From contig OY759361.1 in NCBI GenBank assembly GCA_963662355.1, positions 1,488,001 through 1,552,000 of the forward strand: a stretch of DNA of 64,000 nucleotides, read 5' to 3'. Each line of letters opens with the position of its first letter. Position 1 is the stretch's first letter. Of this stretch, positions 8,338-16,612 are shown piece after piece. The position numbers and the translations under genes were made by a program. The notes beneath the pieces are model-generated. The model saw nothing but the letters and a program-made list of their open reading frames with translations, was not told the origin of the DNA and did not search any database. Origin of the DNA: WTFY01 sp026713925 (GTDB lineage Bacteria > Pseudomonadota > Gammaproteobacteria > UBA4575).

Positions 8338-9924
8338 ATGGCTGCCAAAAAACCGGCTTCCATAAAAAAAAGAAATGCTTCAAAGTCCAAGGCAGCAAGT
8401 CCCCCGGTGCTGACTGCAGAAGAAAAACTGGCAAGACGCAAGCTCAGCGCACTTCAGCGAGGTATTCATCGTATCAGTGCAGAGGATACTACTCCATGTT
8501 CGGTGTCTGTTGTTGGCATTGGCAAAGCTGGGGCAGACATAATTGCACAAATCTTGAGAGAAAAGGCCGAGAGTTCAGGTGATGAAGAAAATGCTACTTT
8601 CAATGCACTTGCCGTGGACATTGGTGATCAGGATCTGGTTCAGGTGCGTGAACTTGCAGACAAGTTGCCTGAAGGCCGTGCAGATGTTGAGACAGTTGCA
8701 CTTGAAGTACCCGGGCGTGACGACTTGTTCAATAGTTTGCGAAGAATGCGTGAATTCCTGAAGCTGGAATACCCGCGTTATTACTGGAATCCAAATTACG
8801 AGCCTTGGCTGCCATCCTCTACCACATTGCCTTGTGCTGGTGAGCACTTTCAGCGTTCGGTGTCAAAGGCCATTTATGCAAAAGGTTACTATGATGGGCC
8901 ACGGTTGATACGCGATTCATTGAAACGGTTTGCCGAGAATGTTGACGAACTGCCAGGCCAGTCTGTGGTAGCTGTTGTATTTGGTTTAGGTGGTGGTACA
9001 GGCGGCGGAATCATGGTGGACCTGGCACGCCATCTTTCCAATGTTTGTTTTGGAAGACGCGCCTTGGTTGTGGGGTTCGCAATTACTCCCTGCGAAGGTG
9101 ACGATGCAGCACATCAGGGTAGCCACCTGTTTCCGGCATTGAATGAGCTGGACTGCATGGGCGATGAGGAGAAGAACAAGGGTGTTGTGTCAGTTTGGGG
9201 CGATCTGTATCGAAATCCGTTTACGGGTGGAGTTATCGTCGTACCCCAAAAAGCAGTCTGGGAGGCAACCCAGGATTTGGCCGCGACCCACTCTCGTATA
9301 GACCGTGAAGTTTCTTCCTTCTTGACACATAACAATAGCGTTGATCTTTGGGAAACCTTGCGCATGCTTAATTGGGTAGGGGCTCCGCCAACACAACATG
9401 CTGCAGCACGCACGCCTTACGGAAATCGGTGGGCGCATGTGTTTGGCTTTGCTGATACAGATGGAGATTTGGGAGCCACTGGAGAAATGGCCAGTCGTTT
9501 AGGAATTCGCGACACATACAAACCTGAGTATATTGAAGCGCGGGCTGCTGATCCGGAAGATGAGAAGATTTGCAAGGCGGTGGAGGCCCTGGGCAAGGCA
9601 TTTTCGCCGGTTGCTGAACCAGCCATTACGGCTTCCAAAAGTGCAAGCACGAGTTCGGTGCAATTTGTCCTGCCCTGCATAAACAAGTTGGATTTTGACT
9701 TGTTTTTTGATTCGCGCCAAGCGTATGACCAATGTGACTGGGAGCAAAAACTTGCCTGTCATGCGTGGCTAGTTGATTTGGGTGTTATGCTTTGTGAGCC
9801 CGCGATTCGATTTAACGGGATGGCGGGTGAATGCCTATGGGGTTGTGCCTGCTGGGTAGTAGTGCCTTATGACCAGATTCGTGGGCCGGATATTGAAAAA
9901 AGTACAAAAGCTGCAGTTGCCTGA
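8338..9924 (+). CDS. Tubulin/FtsZ-superfamily protein, paralogue 1
   Basis: 528-residue protein of the tubulin-like GTPase superfamily. After a basic, Lys/Ser/Ala-rich N-terminal tail (residues 1-30), it shows a T1-loop-like VVGIGKAGADI (58-68), an AVDIGDQD strand and a T4 glycine loop GLGGGTGGG (216-224), as in FtsZ and tubulin. Residues 127-160 form a block identical in paralogue 2, containing SLRRMREFLKLEYPRYYW. Near the C-terminus INKLDFDLFFD resembles a T7 synergy loop, followed by a second block (487-516, core RFNGMAGECLWGCACW) shared with paralogue 2. AAAGGAG precedes the ATG. It is not FtsZ: it lacks the FtsZ C-terminal peptide and sits in a catabolic cluster. Polymerisation and GTP binding are inferred from the loops; the cellular role is unknown. 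Confidence 0.8.
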   Translation: MAAKKPASIKKRNASKSKAASPPVLTAEEKLARRKLSALQRGIHRISAEDTTPCSVSVVGIGKAGADIIAQILREKAESSGDEENATFNALAVDIGDQDLVQVRELADKLPEGRADVETVALEVPGRDDLFNSLRRMREFLKLEYPRYYWNPNYEPWLPSSTTLPCAGEHFQRSVSKAIYAKGYYDGPRLIRDSLKRFAENVDELPGQSVVAVVFGLGGGTGGGIMVDLARHLSNVCFGRRALVVGFAITPCEGDDAAHQGSHLFPALNELDCMGDEEKNKGVVSVWGDLYRNPFTGGVIVVPQKAVWEATQDLAATHSRIDREVSSFLTHNNSVDLWETLRMLNWVGAPPTQHAAARTPYGNRWAHVFGFADTDGDLGATGEMASRLGIRDTYKPEYIEARAADPEDEKICKAVEALGKAFSPVAEPAITASKSASTSSVQFVLPCINKLDFDLFFDSRQAYDQCDWEQKLACHAWLVDLGVMLCEPAIRFNGMAGECLWGCACWVVVPYDQIRGPDIEKSTKAAVA

Positions 9925-9974
9925 TATTATTTGGGCACAGTAAGTACAGCGATAATGCTTGACAGGAGTTGGCG

Positions 9975-10301
9975 ATGCCGCTTGACTGGATTCAAGTGAA
10001 AAAAAGATATAAGGATGGGATGGAGGTTCCGACGGTAGCTGGCGGGAAAACCCTGACGGTGACCGGTTGCGATGATGAAGCTATTTATATTGAAAATCCG
10101 CTTTGGAAAGCGCAATTGAGTCGGAAGAACTTGGAGGAAGGGGCTCGGCTTATTGAAGAGGGCGTCATTGACAAAGACCCTGGGTTGTTTGTGGAAGACT
10201 ACCGGGTGTATGTAACAGATGAACGTTCCACCTCTGCCGCCCATATCCTGTACGACCTCGGGTTTCTAGATGAAGACACGGGGTTTACACCAAGATGCTG
10301 A
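9975..10301 (+). CDS. Conserved-looking small protein between tubulin-like paralogues 1 and 2
   Basis: 108-residue acidic, soluble protein of unknown function. I place the start at the ATG 9975, six bases after an AGGAG; a TTG six bases upstream is also possible. The sequence opens with MPLDWIQVKKRYKDG and contains VAGGKTLTVTGCDDEAIYIENPLWKAQLS and a C-terminal YVTDERSTSAAHILYDLGF. There are no membrane segments and no motif I recognise. It lies 50 bp after paralogue 1 and 109 bp before paralogue 2 on the same strand, so it is probably cotranscribed and may be a partner or regulator of the filaments (inference). Confidence 0.7.
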   Translation: MPLDWIQVKKRYKDGMEVPTVAGGKTLTVTGCDDEAIYIENPLWKAQLSRKNLEEGARLIEEGVIDKDPGLFVEDYRVYVTDERSTSAAHILYDLGFLDEDTGFTPRC

Positions 10302-10410
10302 GCAGAAGGATTCTCAGGTATCGACAAAGAATTATAGTGATTCTCATAAATTGCTTATTTCACTTAAGCAGACACGATAAAGTTAACTAGAAGAAGCAGG
10401 AGGTTGGACG

Positions 10411-12081
10411 ATGGCACAAAAATCAATGTATCACAGTGCTACCGGTGAACAGGCACCGCATTGCATCCATGTAATCGGCATAGGCCGAACTGGAGCTGGT
10501 TATGTGGATGGCATGCTACGCACTGGTGAGGTAGAAGATATTTTGGAGGATTCACGCGCAAGAATTGCGGCAATGGTCGTAGATGTTGGGGAAGAGGATA
10601 TGTTGCAGGCGAAGGACTACGCATCTGGCCTGCGTGAGCGCTTGAGGGAACGTGGTATTCCTGAAGACCGTTTCCACTTTGAGACGGTTAGCTTGGAAAT
10701 TCCGGAACGTGATGATCTTTTTAACTCGTTGAGAAGGATGCGTGAGTTTTTGAAACTGGAGTATCCAAGATATTACTGGAACCCGAATTACGAGCCGTGG
10801 TTGCCTTCAAATTTGAAGATGCCTGAGGCTGGTGATCACATCCCGCGTGCTGTAGCAAAAGCACTCTATGCCAAGGCCTATTACGATGGTGACCGACCGA
10901 TGGAAAGGGCATTACAGCGGTTTGCGGACCATATTGAAGGTGCGCAGTTGCCATCTATGGTGCTGACTTGTTTCAGCATTAATGGTGGTACTGGCAGTGG
11001 CATCATGGTTGATCTTGCACGTCACTTGTCTTCAGTCAAGCTTGGTCGACGTATTCCAGTAGTCGGTGTTGGACAGCTTCCCAATACTGGTGACGGAGAA
11101 GCAATCAACCCAGCAATTTTCCCGACATTGAATGAAATTGACTGCATGCTTGACGATGATAAGAATGCAGGAGTGTGTGCAGTATGGGGCGATCTCTACA
11201 AGAGTCCGTTTACCGGCGGCTTCATGGCTGTCAATACTGAACACTCGTTCCAGAGACTGTCATCCTATACCCAGAATGACGATCAAAACCGCAACATAAA
11301 TCCTGAGGTGCGTCACCGCATCGCGAATGAGGTCACCAATAAATTCGCTCAGGATTCATTCATGCGATTTGCTTACAAGGAGGATGGCAAATTATTGTTC
11401 CGTGCATTGCGCCCTGCAGGATTTACTGGAGCGCCCCATGAAACGGTCAGTGGTAAATCCCGTAACTGGACACTGTTTAACTTATCCAAATTTACGCACC
11501 CTGGTGTACAGGTGTTACCGGGCGAAGCCATCAGCAAGTGGCGTAAAGTAATGAAGCAGTGGGTGGATCATATTGATGATTACTCTGGTCTCAGCAAAGA
11601 CTTCAGAACCGACTATGCAGAAGTGCATGTTCATGCTCCACGTGAACTGGGCTTTGACGAGCTTGATGCAAGCCTTGAAGCTAAGCTTCGAGATAAATTC
11701 ATGGTTGCAGGTGATGATTCAACGATTCAGATTTCCAATCATGAATTCTTCGACCACCTGACATCTTATGCGGATATTATTTTGCCAGGAATGGCAAAAA
11801 CGGATTTGGATGTCTTCTGGAAGGCACGTGAAGCATACGATACCTACGATTGGGAAGGTAAGCTGTTGCATCATTCATGGCTACTTGATCTGGGCGTAAT
11901 GATGTCTGAGCCAGCTATTCGCTTCAACGGTATGGCAGGCGAGTGTCTGTGGGGGTGCGCTTGTTGGGTAGTGGTCCCATACGATCAAATGAGAGGCGAT
12001 GCGCTGCCGCCTGCGGACCGCACATCAATACTTGCTGAAGGTATCGATATGATGACGAAGACGGTAGTGCCAACACCATAA
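10411..12081 (+). CDS. Tubulin/FtsZ-superfamily protein, paralogue 2
   Basis: 556-residue tubulin-like protein and the most complete of the three. The T1-like loop is VIGIGRTGAGYV (21-32), and the T4 glycine loop INGGTGSGIM is at 190-199. Residues 100-133 are identical to residues 127-160 of paralogue 1, and 500-529 match its C-terminal block at 29 of 30 positions. Between the glycine loop and the end it carries segments shared only with paralogue 3: NKFAQDSFMRFA, FTHPGVQVLPGEA with SKWRKV, and HEFFDHLTSYADI. The ATG follows GCAGGAGG. Having all blocks found separately in the other two, it may resemble the ancestral form. GTPase and polymer function are inferred, not shown. Confidence 0.8.
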   Translation: MAQKSMYHSATGEQAPHCIHVIGIGRTGAGYVDGMLRTGEVEDILEDSRARIAAMVVDVGEEDMLQAKDYASGLRERLRERGIPEDRFHFETVSLEIPERDDLFNSLRRMREFLKLEYPRYYWNPNYEPWLPSNLKMPEAGDHIPRAVAKALYAKAYYDGDRPMERALQRFADHIEGAQLPSMVLTCFSINGGTGSGIMVDLARHLSSVKLGRRIPVVGVGQLPNTGDGEAINPAIFPTLNEIDCMLDDDKNAGVCAVWGDLYKSPFTGGFMAVNTEHSFQRLSSYTQNDDQNRNINPEVRHRIANEVTNKFAQDSFMRFAYKEDGKLLFRALRPAGFTGAPHETVSGKSRNWTLFNLSKFTHPGVQVLPGEAISKWRKVMKQWVDHIDDYSGLSKDFRTDYAEVHVHAPRELGFDELDASLEAKLRDKFMVAGDDSTIQISNHEFFDHLTSYADIILPGMAKTDLDVFWKAREAYDTYDWEGKLLHHSWLLDLGVMMSEPAIRFNGMAGECLWGCACWVVVPYDQMRGDALPPADRTSILAEGIDMMTKTVVPTP

Positions 12082-12118
12082 TAAATTGACGAAAGTAATG
12101 TTGGAGAGGATTTAGGTG

Positions 12119-13108
12119 ATGAAAGAGGTTGCAGCGCAAAGGGATGGGCGTGTACCGGTTACTGTGGTAACTGGGTTCTTGGGTTCAGGAAAAACCACAC
12201 TGATCAACCGGATCCTCTCCGAGCAGCATGGCCGGAATATTGCGGTCATAGTCAATGAGTTTGGTGAAATCAGTATTGATGGTCAGTTAATTGTACAGGA
12301 TAGCCAAGAAGAACTTGTGGAATTCAACAATGGGTGCTTGTGCTGTACTGTGCGTGGAGATCTGATAGACACACTCGAGAGATTGCAGGAGCGTTCCGAG
12401 CTAGATGCTATTCTGATTGAAACCACAGGCTTGGCTGATCCAGCACCAGTTGCTTCCACCTTCTTTTTGGAAGATAAGCTGACTTCAAAAACACGGCTCG
12501 ATTCATTCATTGCTTTGGCTGATGCAGTTAACCTTGTACAAAATCTTGCACAAAGTGAAGAAGCGCAAGAGCAAATAGCTTTTGCGGACATCATTCTGTT
12601 AAATAAAACCGACCTCGTTTCAAGTGAACAACTCAAGGAAGTCGAACAAGTGATACGGAATTCTAATTCTCTCGCAAAGATCTATCACACCAAGAACAGC
12701 GACGTTGACCTCGACAAGGTGTTTGGAGTGGGTGCCTTTGAATTGGGGGAGAAGCTAGAAGTAGACCCGACATTTCTGGACAATATTGAGCACGAGCATG
12801 ACCAGTCTGTGGGGACTTTTGTATTGCGTGAAAAGCGACCAATTGATATGAATCGGTTTATGATTTGGTTGAATGAAATGCTTTTGGAGCGTGGCGAAGA
12901 CATGTATCGCACAAAAGGGATCTTTAATGCGCATGGCTTCAAGGAACGCGTAGTTTTTCAAAGTGTACGAATGTTAACTTCTATGCAGCCCGAACGACCG
13001 TGGCACTCTGGCGAAGAAAAAGTTACCGAATATGTAATGATTGGTAAAAATCTCGACCGAGATGAATTTGCTGAAGGTTTTGCCTCGTGTGTGGTGCCTG
13101 GAAACTGA
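12119..13108 (+). CDS. CobW/Nha3-type G3E GTPase metallochaperone
   Basis: G3E-family P-loop GTPase of the CobW branch, 329 residues. These proteins bind a divalent metal (Co, Zn or Fe) through a CxCC motif and hand it to a target enzyme or nitrile hydratase-type client. Visible features are Walker A GFLGSGKTT near residue 18, NNGCLCCTVRGD with the metal-binding Cys cluster, the ETTGLADPAPV switch, NKTD guanine specificity and the CobW C-terminal domain from about residue 230. The ATG at 12119 lies nine bases after GGAGAGG; the GTG three bases upstream is an alternative. It follows tubulin-like paralogue 2 by 37 bp and precedes cbtB, pointing to a cobalt link. The client enzyme is not obvious. 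Confidence 0.85.
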   Translation: MKEVAAQRDGRVPVTVVTGFLGSGKTTLINRILSEQHGRNIAVIVNEFGEISIDGQLIVQDSQEELVEFNNGCLCCTVRGDLIDTLERLQERSELDAILIETTGLADPAPVASTFFLEDKLTSKTRLDSFIALADAVNLVQNLAQSEEAQEQIAFADIILLNKTDLVSSEQLKEVEQVIRNSNSLAKIYHTKNSDVDLDKVFGVGAFELGEKLEVDPTFLDNIEHEHDQSVGTFVLREKRPIDMNRFMIWLNEMLLERGEDMYRTKGIFNAHGFKERVVFQSVRMLTSMQPERPWHSGEEKVTEYVMIGKNLDRDEFAEGFASCVVPGN

Positions 13109-13189
13109 ATGATTGAGACGGTAAATAGTCAAATTGTTAATCAACATAAACGAAAATAAGTTAAACAGAAGAGTAAAGGAGAAATAAAA

Positions 13190-13387
13190 ATGAGTGTAGC
13201 TAGAGAAGCAACGAGTCGCTTGGTATCAGTTCAAAGTATGGACAAACCTTGGGCACAAGTGTTTGCAGTTTCAGCGGCCATTCTCATTGGTATGTTTATC
13301 ATATCAGGTGTGGGGTTTGCAGGACCCGAAGTCATTCACAATGCAGCGCATGATGTTCGCCATGTGCTTTCGTTTCCTTGTCACTAA
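13190..13387 (+). CDS. cbtB: CbtB-type predicted cobalt transporter subunit
   Basis: 65-residue protein with one transmembrane helix (about residues 22-42, VFAVSAAILIGMFIISGV) and a C-terminal His-rich tail IHNAAHDVRHVLSFPCH. This His/Cys tail is the hallmark of CbtB, the small subunit of a predicted cobalt uptake system normally encoded next to the larger CbtA. No CbtA gene is adjacent. AAAGGAG precedes the ATG. The neighbouring CobW-type GTPase supports a role in cobalt supply. The upstream gap (81 bp) is too short for a cobalamin riboswitch. Cobalt is inferred from family membership. Confidence 0.8.
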   Translation: MSVAREATSRLVSVQSMDKPWAQVFAVSAAILIGMFIISGVGFAGPEVIHNAAHDVRHVLSFPCH

Positions 13388-13484
13388 ACAATAATTCTTT
13401 ATAACAGGGCAAGTATATGGGCGCTGGCGGGATAGCTGATTTTCCCTTTTCCAGTATCCGGTTACTGGGTGAAAGGGGATTTTA

Positions 13485-13979
13485 ATGACACTCAAAGTAG
13501 GTGATCGTATACCATCTGCAACGTTTAAGTGGATGGGTCCCGACTCATCCCTTGATATACGCAATAGTACTAGCGAAGAAATTTTTGCTGGTAAAACCGT
13601 TGCTGTATTTGGGTTGCCAGGCGCCTATACACCTGTTTGTTCTGAACAACATTTGCCAGGGTTTGTAGAACTTGCAAATGAATTGACTGCAAAGGGTGTT
13701 GACACCATTGCATGCATATCGGCAAATGATCCATTTGTCTTGCAAGCATGGGGACAAGAGCATAATGCTGATCGCAGTATTAAGATGTTCTGCGACCCCG
13801 GTGCTGAATTTGCAAAGTCTATTGGGCTTGGTCTAGACCTTTCTGACTTCGGTTTGGGAGACCGTTCAGAACGTTATTCGATGATAGTGAAAGATGGAGT
13901 AGTGGAGGCACTGAGTGTAGAAGAAAGTATCCTTGCATGTGATGCTAGTAGCGCTGATGCTTTACTGGAACATGTGTAA
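13485..13979 (+). CDS. Peroxiredoxin, Prx5/AhpE-type
   Basis: Thiol peroxidase of the Prx5 subfamily, 164 residues, reducing H2O2 or alkyl hydroperoxides in the cytoplasm. The active-site segment GLPGAYTPVCSEQHLPGF contains the peroxidatic Cys in the usual PxxxTxxC context. The family's ACISANDPFVLQAWG and the later RYSMIVKDGVVEALSVEE are also present. A further Cys late in the protein (ILACDAS) is at the position where the resolving Cys of Prx5 proteins is often found. It lies between cbtB and the ferredoxin gene. Its presence suggests that something encoded in this cluster is oxygen- or peroxide-sensitive (inference). Confidence 0.85.
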   Translation: MTLKVGDRIPSATFKWMGPDSSLDIRNSTSEEIFAGKTVAVFGLPGAYTPVCSEQHLPGFVELANELTAKGVDTIACISANDPFVLQAWGQEHNADRSIKMFCDPGAEFAKSIGLGLDLSDFGLGDRSERYSMIVKDGVVEALSVEESILACDASSADALLEHV

Positions 13980-14140
13980 ATACACATAAATTAAGCTTAG
14001 ATGTAGTGCTGGCTTGGCTTCTTAGGCTGATAAAGTAGGTGAGAGCGTTCCATAAAGTAAGGTGGGACGCGTGTTGCTAGCATATTTACTAACGTATCAG
14101 GGAAGGTATGTTGTTGCTGGCATTGAAGTGGAGCAACACG

Positions 14141-14515
14141 ATGGCTGAATGGCGGAGCGTAAACAACAAGCATACTCGAAGAGAAGAACTTTTTTATGAT
14201 GTTCACATCTTCTGCTGTACGAACAAAAGGCCTGCATCACATCGTCGTGGGAGTTGTCTAGCCAAGGGTTCCCAAGAACTATGTGATTATATGTGTCGTC
14301 GTTCAATGGCATTGGGTCTTCAGGGCATTCGAGTCAATCATTCTGGATGTTTGAATCGTTGTGAAATTGGGCCAACGCTTGTGATTTACCCTGAAGGTGT
14401 CTGGTATACGTACACCTGCGAAGCGGATGTTGATGAAATTTTAAAAGTTCATGTAATGAAAGGAGAGCGTGTCGAACGTTTGTTATTACGTCCTGATCAG
14501 GGCCCGCGTCACTAG
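14141..14515 (+). CDS. Thioredoxin-fold [2Fe-2S] ferredoxin
   Basis: 124-residue protein of the thioredoxin-like (2Fe-2S) ferredoxin family. I prefer the ATG at 14141, seven bases after AGTGGAG; an earlier ATG at 14108 has no correctly spaced site. Pattern: HIFCCTNKRP with paired cysteines, RRGSCLAKGSQEL, then VNHSGCLNRCEIGPTLVIYPEGVWY, which gives the four cluster ligands, and a DVDEIL helix near the C-terminus. It is a probable small electron carrier. The partner oxidoreductase is not visible in the cluster. Confidence 0.82.
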   Translation: MAEWRSVNNKHTRREELFYDVHIFCCTNKRPASHRRGSCLAKGSQELCDYMCRRSMALGLQGIRVNHSGCLNRCEIGPTLVIYPEGVWYTYTCEADVDEILKVHVMKGERVERLLLRPDQGPRH

Positions 14516-14634
14516 GTTGTGCACTGATGTGGAACAGAATGGCTTTGATCGCAGTTAAATTGACCTGTCACAAGGATATAACGTTCTAAGGAGAGTTGAT
14601 TTAATAAAGAAAATTAAAATGAGGAAAATAGACA

Positions 14635-15891
14635 ATGGCAAATACTAAATCCGGTGATACAACTTCTGAATCTGGTCCATACTGTGTCAGTGCAATTGGG
14701 ATTGGGCGTTCTGGTGCTGGTTTTGTAGACGGCTTGCTCCGCACTGGTGAGATTGAGGATGTTCTGATGGACCCTCGGGCTCGTGTAGCAGCCTTGGTAA
14801 TAGATGTGGGTGACCATGATCTCGCACGCGTAAGAGGGTATGCAGCAGGTCTGAGCCAGCGTCTTGTAGAGCAGGGAATACCTGCAGAGCACCTTAATTT
14901 CCAGTGCATTTCGTTGGGTGAGTCTGAACATCTGTCAAGAGCAGAGGCGAAGGCAATGTATTCCAAAGCCTGCAAGGATGAACCAAGTAGTCTGGATGCT
15001 GCTTTAGCGGAGTTTGCAAATCACATCGAACAAGCTGAATTGCCTTCACGAGCTATGATTTGCTTCAATTTGGCTGGAGGTACAGGGAGTGGCATGGCAG
15101 CGGACCTGTCACGTGACCTGGCAGGTAAGTTCACAAAACAAATTCCAGTCATTGGTGTAGGCCAATTACCACATAGTGGAGATGGCGATGTGCCAGCTAG
15201 TCTGTATGCAAGCCTGAGCGAGTATGACAGCTTGACTAGAAGTCAGGGCAAAGGTCAAAGCAATCCATTTACAGGCGGTTTTTATGTGGTTAATACTGAG
15301 CATTCTTGGCAAAGGCTTACGTCATATACTGAGACCGGTGTACAGTCAGTTCGCGACCGCATTCGACAGGAGGTTACCAATAAGTTTTGCCAAGACTCTT
15401 TTATGCGTTTTGCAGTCCGGGACTCTGGTGCAGAATTGACGCATGCGTTGCATGCTGCTGCTGAAAGTAATAAATCTGGAAAATGGATGCTATATAACTT
15501 GGCAAAATTTACTCATCCTGGAGTGCAAGTCCTTCCTGGTGAAGCGCTGAGCAAGTGGCGGAAAGTGATTAGTCAGTGGATCGACCACCTTGATGATTTT
15601 TCAGGCTTGAACAAAGATTTCAGATCTAATCATGCAGATGCACATATGCATGCTCCTAGGGAAATTGGCGTTGATCAACTGAAGGAAAAGCTGGAACAGA
15701 AGCTAAAAGATAGCTTTCTTTCTGCAGAAGATTCAAGCATTAATATAGATCATCATGAATTTTTTGATCATCTCACATCCTATGCCGACATCACATTGCC
15801 TGGTCTAGCGTGTGCCGATCTTGTTTGCTATGCGGAAGCGCAGTCAGCCTATGATAAGCTGAGTAAAGCTGAGCAAAAGAAGTGCCAGTAG
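14635..15891 (+). CDS. Tubulin/FtsZ-superfamily protein, paralogue 3 (short form)
   Basis: 418-residue tubulin-like protein, clearly homologous to paralogue 2 (T1-like AIGIGRSGAGFVDG at 20-33, T4 glycine loop AGGTGSGMAADL at 147-158, shared NPFTGGF, NTEHSWQRL, FTHPGVQVLPGEAL and HEFFDHLTSYADI). It lacks two blocks that are invariant in paralogues 1 and 2: the ~40-residue insert before the glycine loop and the C-terminal RFNGMAGECLWG block. It ends with a normal TAG, without frameshift, so the short form looks genuine rather than decayed. The candidate T7 region (ACADLVCYAEA) has diverged, suggesting altered or lost GTPase stimulation (inference). It could be a capping or regulatory partner of the longer paralogues. 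Confidence 0.78.
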   Translation: MANTKSGDTTSESGPYCVSAIGIGRSGAGFVDGLLRTGEIEDVLMDPRARVAALVIDVGDHDLARVRGYAAGLSQRLVEQGIPAEHLNFQCISLGESEHLSRAEAKAMYSKACKDEPSSLDAALAEFANHIEQAELPSRAMICFNLAGGTGSGMAADLSRDLAGKFTKQIPVIGVGQLPHSGDGDVPASLYASLSEYDSLTRSQGKGQSNPFTGGFYVVNTEHSWQRLTSYTETGVQSVRDRIRQEVTNKFCQDSFMRFAVRDSGAELTHALHAAAESNKSGKWMLYNLAKFTHPGVQVLPGEALSKWRKVISQWIDHLDDFSGLNKDFRSNHADAHMHAPREIGVDQLKEKLEQKLKDSFLSAEDSSINIDHHEFFDHLTSYADITLPGLACADLVCYAEAQSAYDKLSKAEQKKCQ

Positions 15892-16023
15892 GAATTGCAC
15901 AAGGGACTATAGTACCGAAAAAGTTGTGGCTTAATTGTACAACTTAGCGGGGTCGACTTTTTGTAGACATTTTGCAAAGAGTCGCCCTTAAATTCTTGTT
16001 TGCATAGCCTAGGCAGGCAGTTC

Positions 16024-16359
16024 TTACTTACGTGATTCGCTTAAATGCTGGATCACCATGTAGCTGATATCTGCATGTAGGCCCAAATATTCTGCTGAAC
16101 GGTTTGGCCCTAGGTTGCGTTCGACCTCATTATCAAGCACAAGTTGTCTAGGTTTTGCATCAGCTGTTGTGAAGATGGAACCGATTTCATCCAGCAATTC
16201 AGTATGAGTCAGTTTTTGTTCCAGTAGCCCTGAAATAAATTTGTGGTTTTTTTGACCTGCAGGAGTTACATCCCTAGCAAGCAGAGGCAGATATTGTCCC
16301 AGCAGGAATTTCAGCCTTTCTTTTTCGTCTGGTATGAATTTTTCTTCGAAGTTAAGCAT
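16024..16359 (-). CDS. Hypothetical protein (111 aa), opposite strand to the cluster
   Basis: Soluble, mostly helical protein of unknown function, with charged segments KFIPDEKERLKFLLGQYLPLLARD and a C-terminal SAEYLGLHADISYMVIQHLSESRK. Composition looks coding. A convincing ribosome-binding site is not visible before the ATG. It is convergent with tubulin-like paralogue 3, ending 130 bp after it. I recognise no domain. Confidence 0.5.
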   Translation of the reverse strand: MLNFEEKFIPDEKERLKFLLGQYLPLLARDVTPAGQKNHKFISGLLEQKLTHTELLDEIGSIFTTADAKPRQLVLDNEVERNLGPNRSAEYLGLHADISYMVIQHLSESRK

Positions 16360-16612
16360 AAAATTAACAATCTCTGAATTCGTTTGCCTACAAAATTAAA
16401 TCTCACGTATTGCAGTGGATGCTATTTTACTTATGGTTTTTCAAAACCGGAATCGGTTTATTTATTAAGCAGTCATCAATACATCGTATTGTTATTATGA
16501 CCTGGTCGACTGGGACTGTTGATCCTGCTATCGAGTATGTCAAAAAGTAATATTTTGACCGAAGATGAATCAGTAAATTGAAGAGAGTGCCCTTACAAAG
16601 TTCAAGCAAGCT

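Noticed and set aside
13109..13189. Cobalamin riboswitch before cbtB
   Set aside because: The gap is only 81 bp, too short for a cobalamin riboswitch, and no B12-box-like sequence is seen.
8338..15891. The tubulin-like genes as cell-division ftsZ copies
   Set aside because: They lack FtsZ's length, C-terminal peptide and division-gene neighbours, and are far more divergent than FtsZ orthologues.
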